The notes: a model not told the origin generated them from the letters alone. A stretch of 64,000 bases of DNA from Levilactobacillus huananensis (GCF_003946145.1 NZ_RHOC01000003.1:124001-188000); one strand, 5' to 3'. Positions 23,989-38,347 are shown, counted from the first letter of the stretch. Numbers and translations are program-made.

Positions 23989-25334
23989 ACGCCTAATCCC
24001 TCCTTAATGTAGCCCTTAGCGGCTAAAATCTTTCGCATCTGTAGCATGGCCGTGTAGGTTGCCAGAACGTAAACACGTTCAGTCGGAACCCGTTTAATCT
24101 GTTCAACGACCTTTTCCAAATCAGGTTCAACGATGTGACGACTATCTGGAATGCCGGCCACCTTGAGGCGGAAGGTGATATCCTTGTAGCGTTCGCCACC
24201 GGTGATGACGGTCGGAATGTCCAGATTGGCTAGTTGTTCAAAGTCGCCATCCCAGATCCAACTCGTATCAATTCCGTCGGCGTAGTTGGCGTTGAGGAGT
24301 CCTACAAGAGAGAATTGATGGGTATCAGTACCAATCATATGAAGGACTTGATCCAAACCAACGGGATTCTTGACTAAGATAATCGTGACCTGCTTGCCAT
24401 CAACGTCGATGACCTCTTGACGACCGAAGACGCGCTCATTGGCAGTAAAGGCCTGAGAGATCTGGTCGGGTGAAACCTCTAGAAAGCGGCCAACTGAGTA
24501 GGCGGCTAGGGCATTGTAGATGTTATACGTTCCACCGACACCGATTTTATAGGTATGTCCGTCCAGGTCAAAAGTTGATGATGTTGGGGTCTGTTCCCCC
24601 AACTTGGTCAACCGGTACGTCAGTTCTGGGCGGTGGAAGCCACAGTTAGGGCAGAAATACTTGCCCTGGTTACTGTAGGTTAGGGAATGATAGTGCAGAA
24701 TGTGCTCACAAACGGGACATAGGACGCCGTCTGTGTTGGGCTTAGCCTTGAAGTCACCGTCTGGTTGGTTGTCAAACCCATAGTATTGAATGGGGTTTGG
24801 CAGTTCCTTAGAGTTAAAGATCGGTGAATCTCCGTTGGCAATGACGGTCGCTTTAGGTGCGAGAGCTACCCCGTCTAAAATCTTCTGATAGGTCGTGTAG
24901 ATCTCTCCATAACGATCCATCTGGTCCCGGAAGATGTTCGTGAAGACGAAGGCCTTAGGCTGGATGTATTTGGTAACCTTGATCACGTTAGCCTCGTCGA
25001 CTTCTAGGACGGCAATAGGCCGGCCGGTCTTGGGACGTTTGGCGTTTAGAAAGGTTGTGACAATCCCTTGTTCCATGTTAGAACCGGTTGGATTTGTCAG
25101 GATAGAAGGATACTTCTGACCCAGTACGGAGACGGTGAGGGCCGTGGTCAAAGTCTTCCCGTTGGTCCCGGTAATGACGATGACATCGTAGTTGGCCCCC
25201 AATGACTTCAAAATGTTAGGGTCGAGCTTTAAGGTAATCTTCCCAGGGAGAGAACTGCCCCCGTGAAGAAAGGTGTGGAGAAACCAGTAAGAGGATTTCC
25301 CCGCAAAGGTGGCAAAGCCGCTTCTCAATGACAT
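23985..25334 (-). CDS. murT: Lipid II isoglutaminyl synthase, Mur-ligase subunit MurT
   Basis: 449 residues, ATG after AAGGAGCG. Mur-ligase central domain with P-loop VITGTNGKTLTT, a four-cysteine zinc ribbon inserted in the middle (CPVC ... CPNC, as in staphylococcal MurT), and the C-terminal DUF1727 domain that contacts GatD. Uses ATP to activate the D-Glu carboxylate of lipid II at the cytoplasmic membrane. First gene of the murT-gatD operon; divergent from tdk. Confidence 0.95.
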   Translation of the reverse strand: MSLRSGFATFAGKSSYWFLHTFLHGGSSLPGKITLKLDPNILKSLGANYDVIVITGTNGKTLTTALTVSVLGQKYPSILTNPTGSNMEQGIVTTFLNAKRPKTGRPIAVLEVDEANVIKVTKYIQPKAFVFTNIFRDQMDRYGEIYTTYQKILDGVALAPKATVIANGDSPIFNSKELPNPIQYYGFDNQPDGDFKAKPNTDGVLCPVCEHILHYHSLTYSNQGKYFCPNCGFHRPELTYRLTKLGEQTPTSSTFDLDGHTYKIGVGGTYNIYNALAAYSVGRFLEVSPDQISQAFTANERVFGRQEVIDVDGKQVTIILVKNPVGLDQVLHMIGTDTHQFSLVGLLNANYADGIDTSWIWDGDFEQLANLDIPTVITGGERYKDITFRLKVAGIPDSRHIVEPDLEKVVEQIKRVPTERVYVLATYTAMLQMRKILAAKGYIKEGLGV

Positions 25335-25539
25335 GAATTGTCGCTCCTTAATTGCACTAATTTTTTAAAATTGCCGTTTCATTAATATTCAAACATTCAT
25401 TTTAGCATTTTTTCCGTAAATAGGGGAGCGGTGGGCCTGAACTTTGTTAAATCGCAAGGAAAGTTTGCACGGCCTGAGGTCGAATTTTTAAGTGTAATCA
25501 GCTATAATAGATAGAAACTGTCAAAAAGGTGGGAGTAAC

Positions 25540-26124
25540 GTGGCACAGCTGTTTTTTCGGTACGGTGCAATGAATAGTGGGAAAACGATCGAGATTCTAA
25601 AGGTCGCGCATAACTACGAGGAACAACATAAGCGGGTCATCATCATGACCAGTGGCCTGGACACCAGAGATCAGGTTGGTTACATTGCCAGCCGAATTGG
25701 GCTGAAGCGAGAAGCCCATCCAATCTTTGAAGAGACCAACTTGTATGACGAGGTCAAGCGCATCGACGAACACGCCAACTGCGTGTTAATCGATGAGGCC
25801 CAGTTCCTTACCAAAGCTCACGTATTGGAGTTAGCACGGGTGGTGGATGAGTTAAAGGTTCCTGTCATGACATTTGGTTTGAAGAATGACTTTAGAAATG
25901 AACTGTTCGAGGGATCCAAGTATTTGTTACTGTACGCAGATAAGATTGAAGAAATGAAGACCATTTGCTGGTTCTGTGCCAAAAAGGCCATTATGAATTT
26001 ACGGTTTCACGACAACCAACCGGTTTACGAGGGCGAACAAGTCCAAATCGGGGGAAATGAGGCTTATTACCCCGTTTGTCGGCGGCATTATTTCAATCCA
26101 CCATTAGATCAAATCGGTAAATAA
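25540..26124 (+). CDS. tdk: Thymidine kinase (type II)
   Basis: 194 residues, GTG start after GGTGGGAG, -10 TATAAT at 25503. P-loop YGAMNSGKT, Walker-B-like VLIDEAQF, lid zinc ligands CWFC and CRRHYF near the C terminus. Phosphorylates thymidine with ATP (pyrimidine salvage). First gene of a run with prfA and prmC, a conserved order in Bacillota. Confidence 0.97.
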   Translation: MAQLFFRYGAMNSGKTIEILKVAHNYEEQHKRVIIMTSGLDTRDQVGYIASRIGLKREAHPIFEETNLYDEVKRIDEHANCVLIDEAQFLTKAHVLELARVVDELKVPVMTFGLKNDFRNELFEGSKYLLLYADKIEEMKTICWFCAKKAIMNLRFHDNQPVYEGEQVQIGGNEAYYPVCRRHYFNPPLDQIGK

Positions 26125-26145
26125 CGAAACGAGGTTAAGTAGAGA

Positions 26146-27231
26146 ATGGACGAGATGTTTGACAAACTGCAAGCCGTAGCGGACCGCTACGACGAGCTGA
26201 ATGAATTAATTAGTGACCCTGCAATTATTGCGGATACCCAACGTTTCATGAAGCTTTCGAAAGAAGAAGGTGAATTGCGTGAAACGGTGGATAAGTATCA
26301 CCAATTCGAGGATGTCACCCAGCAAATCAAGGATGACGAAGACATGTTGTATGAAAAACTAGACGATGACATGGCTAGTATGGTCAAAGACGAATTGAAG
26401 GACCTGGAAGCACAAAAGGAACAGTTAGAGGAAGATATCAAGCTGTTACTGTTACCTAAGGATCCTAATGATGACAAGAATATCATTATGGAAATCCATG
26501 GGGCTGCCGGTGGGGATGAGGCCAGTTTATTTGCGGCTGATCTCTTTAGCATGTACTCCAAGTACGCTGAACGCCAAGGTTGGAAGATTGAAGTCGTTGA
26601 TGAGAATGCCACCGAAGTTGGTGGCTTCAAGGAAATTGTCCTCATGATTACCGGAGACAAAGTTTACTCGAAGCTTAAGTTTGAGAATGGGGCTCACCGA
26701 GTGCAACGAGTGCCAGCAACCGAATCAGCTGGACGCGTGCACACCAGTACTGCGACGGTTGGGGTCATGCCTGAGGAAGAAGACGTCGATATTGACATCG
26801 ATCCTAAGGACATTCGGACCGACGTTTATCGGTCTTCTGGTGCTGGTGGTCAACATATTAACAAGACCTCTTCCGCCGTGCGAATGACCCACTTACCAAC
26901 GGGGATTGTCGTTGCTATGCAAGATGAACGGTCACAACAACAAAACCGGGCCAAAGCCATGCAGATTCTGCGGGCTCGAGTTTACGATTACTATAAGCAA
27001 CAAGAACGTAGCGCCTACGATGCCGAACGGAAGTCCGCAGTGGGGACGGGGGACCGGTCCGAACGGATCAGAACCTACAACTACCCACAAAACCGAGTTA
27101 CCGATCATCGGATTGGGTTAACGTTGAATAAACTCGACCGAATTATGAATGGGGAACTCGATGACATCATCGATGCCCTGATTCTTTCCGATCAAGCGGC
27201 TAAATTGGAAAATTTAAAGAACAATGACTAA
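26146..27231 (+). CDS. prfA: Peptide chain release factor 1
   Basis: 361 residues, full length. Contains the GGQ loop ([10 protein letters not shown], Gln methylated by PrmC) and the RF1-type codon-recognition PAT in [10 protein letters not shown], so it recognises UAA and UAG. Starts 22 bp after tdk and overlaps prmC by 8 bp. Confidence 0.98.
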   Translation: MDEMFDKLQAVADRYDELNELISDPAIIADTQRFMKLSKEEGELRETVDKYHQFEDVTQQIKDDEDMLYEKLDDDMASMVKDELKDLEAQKEQLEEDIKLLLLPKDPNDDKNIIMEIHGAAGGDEASLFAADLFSMYSKYAERQGWKIEVVDENATEVGGFKEIVLMITGDKVYSKLKFENGAHRVQRVPATESAGRVHTSTATVGVMPEEEDVDIDIDPKDIRTDVYRSSGAGGQHINKTSSAVRMTHLPTGIVVAMQDERSQQQNRAKAMQILRARVYDYYKQQERSAYDAERKSAVGTGDRSERIRTYNYPQNRVTDHRIGLTLNKLDRIMNGELDDIIDALILSDQAAKLENLKNND

Positions 27232-28066
27232 TGAGTACACGTATTTGGCAGCATTACGGTGGGGTGAGGACCAACTGAAGGAGACGACGGCCGATCCGGC
27301 TGCCGCACAGTACCTGCTACTGGGAAGCCACCAGTGGTCATTTACGCAATTGGTGCAACACTATCGTGAGATGATGCCGAATGCTGAATGGGCGACCTAT
27401 CAGGCACAAATTGCCCGGATTGTTGCCGGTGAACCTGCTCAATATATTTTAGGACAAGCGCCATTCTATGGACAAAGTTTTCGGGTCACACCTGCCACGT
27501 TGATTCCCCGTCAAGAGACGGAGGAATTAGTCGCTTGGATCCTAGACGATGTCGTCGCTGTCAGCCAACGCGTGTTAGATGTGGGTACTGGGAGCGGCGC
27601 CATTGCCGTGACTCTCAAAGCCCAACGTCCCGAGTGGACGGTGACGGCCACGGATATTTCAGCTGAGGCTGTGGCCGTCGCTCGTGAGAATGCGACGGCC
27701 CAGCACGCTGAGGTGACTTTTGCGGTCGGAGATCTATTTACCCCGGTCGCTGACCAGCAGTTTGACGTGATCGTGTCTAATCCGCCGTACATTGATCGTT
27801 CGGAGACGTCTGTGATGGATGACAGCGTGAAACGCTTCGAGCCTGATCAGGCTTTATTTGCGGCGGATCACGGTCTGGCGTTCTACCGCCGTTTTGCTGC
27901 AGAATTATCCCAGCGATTGACGCCAACGGGACAATTCTTCGCTGAAATTGGCTATCAACAAGGCGCTGCGGTACGAGCGATCTTTGAAACCGCACTGCCA
28001 ACGGCAACCGTGACGATTCGTCAAGACATCAACGGGCAGGACCGAATGGTTCGAGTTCAACTCTAA
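27224..28066 (+). CDS. prmC: Release factor glutamine methyltransferase
   Basis: 280 residues. N-terminal helical substrate domain, then SAM methyltransferase domain with [13 protein letters not shown] and the catalytic NPPYI. Methylates the Gln of the GGQ motif in release factors. Overlaps the end of prfA, its substrate gene, which is the normal coupling. Confidence 0.96.
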   Translation: MTNEYTYLAALRWGEDQLKETTADPAAAQYLLLGSHQWSFTQLVQHYREMMPNAEWATYQAQIARIVAGEPAQYILGQAPFYGQSFRVTPATLIPRQETEELVAWILDDVVAVSQRVLDVGTGSGAIAVTLKAQRPEWTVTATDISAEAVAVARENATAQHAEVTFAVGDLFTPVADQQFDVIVSNPPYIDRSETSVMDDSVKRFEPDQALFAADHGLAFYRRFAAELSQRLTPTGQFFAEIGYQQGAAVRAIFETALPTATVTIRQDINGQDRMVRVQL

Positions 28067-28094
28067 GTTTAGGGAATGGGAGAGAAGAGACGGA

Positions 28095-29114
28095 ATGGAA
28101 ACGAAAATTTTTAAACCCAACCAGATTAGCGAAGCGGCGGCTGCCATCAAGGCAGGACAACTCGTGGCCTTTCCCACTGAGACCGTGTATGGTCTAGGCG
28201 CGGATGCCACAAATGAGGCCGCCGTGAAACAGGTGTATTTGGCCAAGGGACGTCCGAGTGACAATCCCTTGATTGTTCATGTGACGGGCCAAGCAACCGT
28301 GGAACAATATGCTGAACCCTTGTCAGAAAAGGCGAAAGCACTGATCAAGGCCTTTTGGCCGGGGTCACTGACGTTAATCTTCAAGTTACAACCAGGGGCT
28401 TTTTCGCCTGCTGTAACTGGGGGCTTGCATACGGCTGCTTTCCGGAATCCGGACAATCAGGTGACCTTAGACCTCATTAAAGAGGCCGGGGTTCCTTTGG
28501 TGGGACCATCTGCCAACACCTCTGGTAAACCCAGTCCAACTTTAGCCAAGCACGTCTACCATGATTTAAATGGCAAGATTGCGGGAATCTTGGATGACGG
28601 GCCTACCGAAGTGGGGGTTGAATCGACGGTCTTAGACATGTCAACCGACGTCCCAACGATCTTGCGTCCGGGGGCCGTCACTGAGGAAGAACTCGAGGCA
28701 GTTATTGGCACCGTCCGGTCAACTCATCATAAGGTTGGTGCGACTGAAGTGCCTAAGGCGCCGGGAATGAAATACAAACACTATGCCCCGAATGCTCAGG
28801 TCTACATCGTCGATCACGTGACAGACTGGACGGCAGCTCTCGAATGGGCTGGTCAGCAGGACGATGCCATCGGGGTCATGGCACTCGATCACACGTTGAG
28901 TGGGTTGACGTTACCTAAGAATGCTGAATTTTTCTCACTGGGTCGCGATTTGCCCAGTGCTAGTCACCGATTGTTTGCTGGGTTGCGACACTTCGACCTG
29001 GAGTCACCTGTCAAGGGCATCTTAGCTCAAGGTTTCTCCGATGAGGGCTTGGGTGCAGCTTACATGAACCGACTTAATAAGTCTGCAGGTCAGGTTCACT
29101 TTACAAAAGCCTAA
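28095..29114 (+). CDS. L-threonylcarbamoyladenylate synthase (Sua5/YwlC type)
   Basis: 339 residues: N-terminal YrdC domain (GLGADATNEAAVKQVYLAKG, then RPSDNPLIVH) and a C-terminal Sua5 domain (residues about 215-335), the long form found in Bacillus YwlC. Makes threonylcarbamoyl-AMP from threonine, bicarbonate and ATP for the t6A37 modification of tRNAs. Follows prmC by 28 bp in the same operon. Confidence 0.95.
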   Translation: METKIFKPNQISEAAAAIKAGQLVAFPTETVYGLGADATNEAAVKQVYLAKGRPSDNPLIVHVTGQATVEQYAEPLSEKAKALIKAFWPGSLTLIFKLQPGAFSPAVTGGLHTAAFRNPDNQVTLDLIKEAGVPLVGPSANTSGKPSPTLAKHVYHDLNGKIAGILDDGPTEVGVESTVLDMSTDVPTILRPGAVTEEELEAVIGTVRSTHHKVGATEVPKAPGMKYKHYAPNAQVYIVDHVTDWTAALEWAGQQDDAIGVMALDHTLSGLTLPKNAEFFSLGRDLPSASHRLFAGLRHFDLESPVKGILAQGFSDEGLGAAYMNRLNKSAGQVHFTKA

Positions 29115-29136
29115 TTATTATAAGTTTGATGAGCAA

Positions 29137-29200
29137 GGCGGTCCCGCCAGAGCTGAAAGTTTGGTAAAATGAAACCAACTACAGTTCAGGAGGGACCGCC
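29137..29200 (+). promoter_or_regulatory. Inverted repeat that can mask the glyA ribosome binding site
   Basis: GGCGGTCCC (29137-29145) is the exact complement of GGGACCGCC (29192-29200), which overlaps the glyA Shine-Dalgarno AGGAGGG. The left arm can alternatively fold on itself (GGCG-GTCC-CGCC, 29137-29148). Transcripts reading through from the upstream gene could form either structure. Confidence 0.45.
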
Positions 29201-29201
29201 A

Positions 29202-30443
29202 TTGAATTTTAAAGAACAGGATCCAGCTTTATGGGGTGCCATTGCACATGAGGAGCAACGGCAAGAGGACACTATTGAGTTGATTGCCTCTGAAAACATC
29301 GTCAGTCACGCCGTCCGCACGGCACAAGGCTCCGTTCTTACTAACAAGTATGCCGAGGGATATCCTGGCAAACGGTATTACGGGGGAACACAGTACATTG
29401 ATGTTGTCGAACAACTGGCGATTGACCGTGCTAAGAAGCTCTTCAACGCCGAATATGCCAATGTGCAACCCCATTCCGGTTCACAGGCTAATCAGGCGGT
29501 TTATGCGGCCTTTTTGAAGCCCGGGGACACCATTTTGGGAATGGGTCTGGATGCCGGCGGTCACTTGACTCACGGGGCCAAGGTCAATTTTTCGGGCAAG
29601 CTCTACCAAGCTTACAGTTATGGATTGAATCCGGAGACCGAACTCTTAGATTATGACATGATTCGTGATCTCGCCTTAAAGGTCAAGCCGCAATTGATTG
29701 TGGCGGGGGCTTCAGCTTACTCACGGACGATTGACTTTCAGGCCTTCAGAGACATTGCCGACGAAGTTGGGGCTTATCTGATGGTCGATATGGCCCATAT
29801 TGCCGGGTTAGTTGCGGCTGGACAACATCCTTCACCAGTAGGGATTGCCGACGTTGTGACCACGACAACGCACAAGACTCTTCGTGGGCCGCGAGGGGGT
29901 CTCATCCTCTCGCAGGCGGAGAATGCCAAGCGACTGAATTCAGCTGTCTTCCCCGGTACACAGGGCGGTCCTCTGGAACACGTGATTGCTGGTAAGGCCG
30001 CAGCGTTCTTTGAAGACCTCCAACCTGAGTTTACTGATTACGCCCAGGCGATTATCGATAATGCCCAGGCCATGGCCGATGAGTTTAACAAGTTACCAAC
30101 GGTTCGCGTCGTTTCCGGTGGGACCGACAATCACTTGATGACCTTAGACCTTTCGGCCACCGACTTAAATGGGAAGCAAGCCCAAGAGCTGCTGGATAGC
30201 GTCATGATCACGACGAATAAAGAAGCGATTCCTAATGAAACGCTGAGTCCTTTCAAGACCTCAGGTATTCGGTTAGGAACGCCAGCTGTGACAACGCGTG
30301 GGTTTAATCCAGACGAATGTCGCGAGGTAGCCCAGCTCATCGTGAAGACCCTCTTAAATCCTAATGACGAGACGGTGTTAGCTGAGGTCCGTGACCAGGT
30401 CAGAATATTGACAGCGGCTCACCCACTGAGTGCATTAGATTAA
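29202..30443 (+). CDS. glyA: Serine hydroxymethyltransferase
   Basis: 413 residues from TTG 29202, seven bases after AGGAGGG; the longer frame to 29169 would place the start before that site. PLP lysine in [14 protein letters not shown], other PLP contacts in [11 protein letters not shown] and [12 protein letters not shown]. Converts serine and tetrahydrofolate to glycine and methylene-tetrahydrofolate. Final length fits the family (about 410-420). Confidence 0.96.
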   Translation: MNFKEQDPALWGAIAHEEQRQEDTIELIASENIVSHAVRTAQGSVLTNKYAEGYPGKRYYGGTQYIDVVEQLAIDRAKKLFNAEYANVQPHSGSQANQAVYAAFLKPGDTILGMGLDAGGHLTHGAKVNFSGKLYQAYSYGLNPETELLDYDMIRDLALKVKPQLIVAGASAYSRTIDFQAFRDIADEVGAYLMVDMAHIAGLVAAGQHPSPVGIADVVTTTTHKTLRGPRGGLILSQAENAKRLNSAVFPGTQGGPLEHVIAGKAAAFFEDLQPEFTDYAQAIIDNAQAMADEFNKLPTVRVVSGGTDNHLMTLDLSATDLNGKQAQELLDSVMITTNKEAIPNETLSPFKTSGIRLGTPAVTTRGFNPDECREVAQLIVKTLLNPNDETVLAEVRDQVRILTAAHPLSALD

Positions 30444-30478
30444 TTATCAAAAAAACGTTTTCATTTTAAATTAATCCG

Positions 30479-30505
30479 TTGCAATGGCTTAGATAATGGT
30501 ACAAT
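30479..30505 (+). promoter_or_regulatory. Probable upp promoter
   Basis: TTGCAA (30479-30484), 15 bp, TACAAT (30500-30505), 29 bp before the upp start. Spacing is short, so moderate support. Confidence 0.5.
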
Positions 30506-30534
30506 TGTAAGAAATCACAAAGGAGCGTTTATTC

Positions 30535-31164
30535 ATGGGGAAGTTTCAAGTACTTGACCACCCGTTGATTCAACACAAATTAACAATCATTCGGAACAAA
30601 AACTGCGGAACGCGTAGTTTTCGCGAGGTTGTTAACGAAATTTCGACGCTGATGGCGTATGATGTTTCACGCGATATGCCACTGCAGGACAAGCAGATCG
30701 AGACGCCAATGGGCAAGATGACGGCAAAGGAGTTAGCTGGTAAGAAAGTTGCCATTGTGCCAATCTTGCGTGCCGGTATCGGAATGGTCGATGGTATCTT
30801 AGAGTTGATTCCAGCCGCTAAGGTGGGTCATATCGGAATGTACCGTGACGAGAAGACTTTACAACCCCACGAATACTTTGTTAAGTTGCCGTCTGACATT
30901 GACCAACGACAGATTTTTATTGTCGACCCAATGTTGGCAACTGGTGGTTCTGCTATCATGGCCATTGATGCCCTGAAGAAGCGGGGCGCTAGCAACATGA
31001 AGTTTGTATGTTTAGTATCAGCACCAGAAGGTGTCAAAGCCTTACAAGAAGCCCATCCAGACGTTGATATTTACACGGCTGCGTTGGATGATCATTTAAA
31101 TGAAGATGGCTACATTGTTCCGGGATTAGGCGATGCGGGTGACCGCTTGTTTGGGACAAAGTAA
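30535..31164 (+). CDS. upp: Uracil phosphoribosyltransferase
   Basis: 209 residues, ATG after AAAGGAG. PRPP-binding loop [13 protein letters not shown] and the uracil-binding C terminus [12 protein letters not shown]. Salvages uracil to UMP. Usually found between glyA and the ATP synthase operon in Bacillota, as here. Confidence 0.97.
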   Translation: MGKFQVLDHPLIQHKLTIIRNKNCGTRSFREVVNEISTLMAYDVSRDMPLQDKQIETPMGKMTAKELAGKKVAIVPILRAGIGMVDGILELIPAAKVGHIGMYRDEKTLQPHEYFVKLPSDIDQRQIFIVDPMLATGGSAIMAIDALKKRGASNMKFVCLVSAPEGVKALQEAHPDVDIYTAALDDHLNEDGYIVPGLGDAGDRLFGTK

Positions 31165-31174
31165 ACAGAATTTT

Positions 31175-31212
31175 CAAGTCTGACCGAGTCCCCGGTCAGG
31201 CTTGTTCTTTTT
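31175..31212 (+). terminator. Terminator after upp
   Basis: 12-bp stem CAAGTCTGACCG / CGGTCAGGCTTG, then TTCTTTTT. Confidence 0.85.
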
Positions 31213-31348
31213 ATGAAAAAATGATGAGTAAGCGGCCAAATCAGCGGTTTAACGGGCTCTTGCTGGAAGCGTTCTCATTGTTTTCACAGCGCTTTTTACA
31301 AAGCTATGAAAGAAAATGATTTTCTTAGTGAAAAATAGGAAATAGGCT

Positions 31349-31377
31349 TTGTCTTTTCCCAATATTGGTGGTATCAT
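31349..31377 (+). promoter_or_regulatory. Promoter of the atp operon
   Basis: TTGTCT (31349-31354), 17 bp, TATCAT (31372-31377); leaves a leader of about 105 nt before atpB. Confidence 0.6.
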
Positions 31378-31490
31378 TTTTAATGTGTTTGGGCGCGCTT
31401 TCTTACGTCTAAAAATTCGCGACAATGGTCTTAAATGATTACAGGTTGAAAGGACCAGGCGAAAATGTCTTCGAAAAGAGGTGATATTAG

Positions 31491-32204
31491 GTGGGAAGTG
31501 GTACAGTTTCAACCTTTCAAATTTGGAAGCTAACATTTAGTACTGCTAATGTGTTGTCAGGTTTGGTGGTGTTCATCCTGGCATTCGCAGTTATCTTCTT
31601 TACGTCTCGACATGTTTCGATGCGGCCTTCAAAAGGCCAGAACTTTCTCGAATGGTTAATTGACTTCACCAATGGTATCTTAGGTGGATCGATTCCAGCC
31701 AAGGAAGTGAGTGGATTTGGACTTTGGGGATTCACGTTATTCCTGTTTCTCTTTCTTTCAAACCAACTTGGTTTATTCTTCAACGTTGCGATCAATGGTT
31801 CTGCAATTGTTCGAAGTCCAACATCTGATCCAATTGTGACATTGACGATGTCAATGATGACAGTTGCTTTGGCTAACTACGCTGGACTTCACAAGTGGGG
31901 AACCAAGGGCTACTTGACGAGTTTTATCAAGCCATCGCCGATGTTCTTGGCATCGAACCTGTTTGAACAAGTCTCAAGTTTTCTGACTCTCGGTCTTCGT
32001 ATCTTTGGGATTATCTTCTCTGGTGAAGTCTTACTAGAAATGGTTTGGACTTTCGCCGAATCAAAGGGTATTCCAACGTTGATCGCGGCTGTACCAATTG
32101 AAATGGCTTGGCAAGGACTCTCAGTATTCTTGGGCTCCATTCAAGCTTATGTTTTCTTAACACTATCTTCAGTATACATTGGTCGACAATTAGAAGGTGA
32201 ATAG
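31491..32204 (+). CDS. atpB: F1Fo ATP synthase subunit a
   Basis: 237 residues, GTG start after AAGAGGTGAT. Five to six membrane helices; the essential Arg lies in LTLGLRIFGII (stator half-channel). Forms the proton path with the c-ring. First gene of the operon; no atpI is present upstream. Confidence 0.96.
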   Translation: MGSGTVSTFQIWKLTFSTANVLSGLVVFILAFAVIFFTSRHVSMRPSKGQNFLEWLIDFTNGILGGSIPAKEVSGFGLWGFTLFLFLFLSNQLGLFFNVAINGSAIVRSPTSDPIVTLTMSMMTVALANYAGLHKWGTKGYLTSFIKPSPMFLASNLFEQVSSFLTLGLRIFGIIFSGEVLLEMVWTFAESKGIPTLIAAVPIEMAWQGLSVFLGSIQAYVFLTLSSVYIGRQLEGE

Positions 32205-32244
32205 GCAATAGACCTATTCCAAATTCAAGGAGGAAATATTAATT

Positions 32245-32457
32245 ATGGGTGCATTAGCAGCAAGTTTTACTATGATCGCAGCAGCATTAGCAGGGGCTTT
32301 CGGTGACGCTATCGTTATCGTTAAAACGCTTGAAAGTATGGTTCGTCAACCTGAAATGGCCGGTCAATTCCGTACCACGATGTTCATCGGTGTTGGGTTA
32401 GTTGAAGCTATGCCAATCCTAGGCTTCGTTGTCTCACTGTTGTTGATGAACAAGTAA
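32245..32457 (+). CDS. atpE: F1Fo ATP synthase subunit c
   Basis: 70 residues, two membrane helices joined by the polar loop VRQPEM. The proton-carrying acid is Glu54 (GLVEAMP). AAGGAGG upstream. Forms the rotor ring. Confidence 0.97.
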   Translation: MGALAASFTMIAAALAGAFGDAIVIVKTLESMVRQPEMAGQFRTTMFIGVGLVEAMPILGFVVSLLLMNK

Positions 32458-32512
32458 TGTTTCAGGTTACTTTGGATTCAGCAAAAGTTGACAATGAAGG
32501 AGGTGTCAATAG

Positions 32513-33017
32513 ATGCTCTCACATTTAGTGATTGATGCAACGCTCTACAACGGTGATTCGATCTTTTACGTTGTAACCTTCCTTCTGTTAATGTGGCTCG
32601 TCAAGATTTTCGCTTGGGGTCCCATTACGAAGATGATGCAACAACGATCGGATAAAATTTCCGATGATATTGACCACGCCGAGAAGTCACGCGCCGAAGC
32701 TGCTACTTTAGCAGACCAACGTCAGGAAGCCTTAAAAGGTTCTCGCGTTGAGGCGCAACAAATCGTCAGCACGGCGAAGAGTGATGGACAGGAACAACGG
32801 GGTCAAATTATCGATAAAGCCGAAGCCGATGCTCAGGCCTTGAAGGCCAAAGCCAAGGACGACATTGCCCAGGAACGGGAAGCCGCTTTGGTTAGTGCAC
32901 GGAACGATGTGGCGGATTTATCTATTGAGATTGCTTCCAAGCTAATTCAGCGTGAATTGAATGCTAGTGATCAAAAAGAATTGATCGATTCTTATATCGA
33001 AGGGTTGGGGAAACCAC

Positions 33018-33028
<11 letters not shown>
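32513..33028 (+). CDS. atpF: F1Fo ATP synthase subunit b
   Basis: 171 residues: one N-terminal membrane helix ([16 protein letters not shown]) and a long charged coiled coil that forms the peripheral stalk. AAGGAGGTG upstream. Overlaps atpH by 11 bp. Confidence 0.96.
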
Positions 33029-35136
<2,108 letters not shown>

Positions 35137-35166
35137 AATTGCTTGAAGGAAGGATGGTGAGAAAAA

Positions 35167-36066
35167 ATGGCTGAATCTATCCATGACGTCCAACATCGGA
35201 TTTCGTCAACCAAGGCAACCCGACAGATCACTGCCGCGATGCACATGGTGTCGACTGCGAAGTTGAACAAGATTCAGAAGCATACGGCTGGCTATCAAGA
35301 GTACGTCTCAAAGATTAAGTCAGTAGTCATGCGCTTATCTCAGTCTCAACTGTTTGATAATTCCTCAAACAAGTTACAGGCAGACCGTCCAGTTAAGAAA
35401 ACGGCTTATTTAGTCATAACTTCTGACCGCGGTATGGTGGGGAGTTATAACAGTAGTGTCTTGCGCGAAGCCAATGAATTCATTGACAAGCAGACACCTA
35501 ACCCAGATGATTATATGATTCTGGCTGTTGGGGGTACCGGAGCAGACTTCTACAAGAACCGGGGCATTAACGTGGCTTATGAATATCGCGGTGTAAGCGA
35601 TGTTCCCGAGTTTAACGAAGTCCGGGAAATTGTAAAGACCGTGACGACCATGTTCGATAACGAAATCTTTGACGAACTTTACGTTTGTTATAACCATTTC
35701 GTTAACCGTATTACGTCGTCATTCCGGGGTGAAAAGACATTGCCAGTGGACCGTGAAACACTTGCGGGTAAAGCTGTTAGTGAGACGCCAACGTCCAATC
35801 TTGCAAACGATTATGAAACAGAACCTTCAGCGCAGGAGGTCTTGGATTCTATCCTGCCACAATACGCTGAGAGTCTGGTTTATGGTGCTATTTTGGATGC
35901 CAAAACTGCTGAACATGCATCAAGTTCTAATGCGATGCAGTCAGCCACTGACAACGCTGATGACCTGATCTCGGATCTGCAATTACATTACAACCGGGCT
36001 CGGCAAGCAGCGATTACGACTGAAATCACCGAAATTACTGGTGGTCAAGAAGCCTTAAAGAATTAA
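35167..36066 (+). CDS. atpG: F1Fo ATP synthase subunit gamma
   Basis: 299 residues; N-terminal coiled-coil helix ([20 protein letters not shown]) and C-terminal helix ([20 protein letters not shown]) form the central rotor shaft. Confidence 0.97.
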   Translation: MAESIHDVQHRISSTKATRQITAAMHMVSTAKLNKIQKHTAGYQEYVSKIKSVVMRLSQSQLFDNSSNKLQADRPVKKTAYLVITSDRGMVGSYNSSVLREANEFIDKQTPNPDDYMILAVGGTGADFYKNRGINVAYEYRGVSDVPEFNEVREIVKTVTTMFDNEIFDELYVCYNHFVNRITSSFRGEKTLPVDRETLAGKAVSETPTSNLANDYETEPSAQEVLDSILPQYAESLVYGAILDAKTAEHASSSNAMQSATDNADDLISDLQLHYNRARQAAITTEITEITGGQEALKN

Positions 36067-36082
36067 TGACGGGAGGAATTAA

Positions 36083-37504
<1,422 letters not shown>

Positions 37505-37517
37505 GGAGGAATTCTAA

Positions 37518-37934
37518 TTGGCTGATAAACCAGTTTTATCCGTTAGCATTGTGACTCCCGATGGTCGGGTTTATGAACAGAAAGGTGACTTTCTGATTGT
37601 GACCACGACCTATGCGCCGATGGGGATCTTGCCAAATCACGTTCCCGTCCTTGCGACGTTGAAAGTTGATGAGGTTCGTTTCAAGCATGACGGTGAACAA
37701 GACCGGATTGCCGTTAATGGCGGATTTATTGAATTCTCCAATAACGTGGCAACAATTGTTGCCGACAGTGCTGAACGTCAGGCTGATATTGATGTCAGCC
37801 GGGCACAGAGCGCTCAGGAACGGGCTAAAAAGGCGATTGAAAAGGCAAAGGCCGAGAAGGATCCCGATACCTTAGCACGGGCTGAAGTGGCATTACGCCG
37901 GGCTATTAACCGGATTAACGTTGCCAATCACTAA
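37518..37934 (+). CDS. atpC: F1Fo ATP synthase subunit epsilon
   Basis: 138 residues, TTG start after AGGGAGGAATT. N-terminal beta sandwich (LSVSIVTPDGRVY) and C-terminal helical hairpin that can inhibit ATP hydrolysis. Last gene of the operon. Confidence 0.96.
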   Translation: MADKPVLSVSIVTPDGRVYEQKGDFLIVTTTYAPMGILPNHVPVLATLKVDEVRFKHDGEQDRIAVNGGFIEFSNNVATIVADSAERQADIDVSRAQSAQERAKKAIEKAKAEKDPDTLARAEVALRRAINRINVANH

Positions 37935-37970
37935 GCACGATGCAAGACAATAATCCTGAATAGGACTCTG

Positions 37971-38004
37971 AAGCAACTTTTCTCTAGGGAAAAGTTGCTT
38001 TTTT
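37971..38004 (+). terminator. Terminator of the atp operon
   Basis: Perfect 12-bp stem AAGCAACTTTTC / GAAAAGTTGCTT followed by a T run. Confidence 0.9.
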
Positions 38005-38252
38005 GTTCCAGCGGATCTCGTTTTTGGCGGCGTTACGTTGTCCATGTCGAAGGTTACACATCTGCTAAAGTGGTGTAAAGCATCCAATTCAAACCAATGG
38101 AAATTGAATTTATTTCCGAACGATGTGCTGTTTTTCGACCTGAAAATAAGTTGTTCTGTTCAGGAAGAATAATTGCGGATTTTGAAATGATTTCACCACG
38201 TAAAACCTTTTAGGTCGCCGTTTGGTCGGTCACTGGTCATAAACGGATGAAA

Positions 38253-38264
38253 TGTAATATTACA
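38253..38264. promoter_or_regulatory. Perfect palindrome TGTAATATTACA, possible operator
   Basis: 12-bp dyad about 50 bp upstream of the -10-like TATAGT of the DUF1146-murA transcript. The binding protein is not known. Confidence 0.35.
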
Positions 38265-38347
38265 AACGCTGAATTTACAGGAATTTCGGGGACAACTATG
38301 AAAAATTATGATATAGTGGGTGAGAATGTTTGGAAAGGATTGGGCGA

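Larger units (their letters stand above)
31165..31490. other. 326-bp gap before the ATP synthase operon
   Basis: Holds the upp terminator, a promoter and the 5' leader of the atp operon. No gene is supported; an ATG at 31465 opens only a 22-codon frame overlapping the atpB start. Confidence 0.75.
37935..38347. other. 413-bp intergenic region after atpC
   Basis: Contains the atp terminator, the 12-bp palindrome TGTAATATTACA (38253-38264) and a -10-like TATAGT at 38312 for the next gene. No coding frame is supported. Confidence 0.7.

Noticed and set aside
31465-31533. 22-codon frame starting ATG just before atpB
   Set aside because: Weak start signal and overlap with the atpB start, whose GTG has a better ribosome binding site; no known counterpart.
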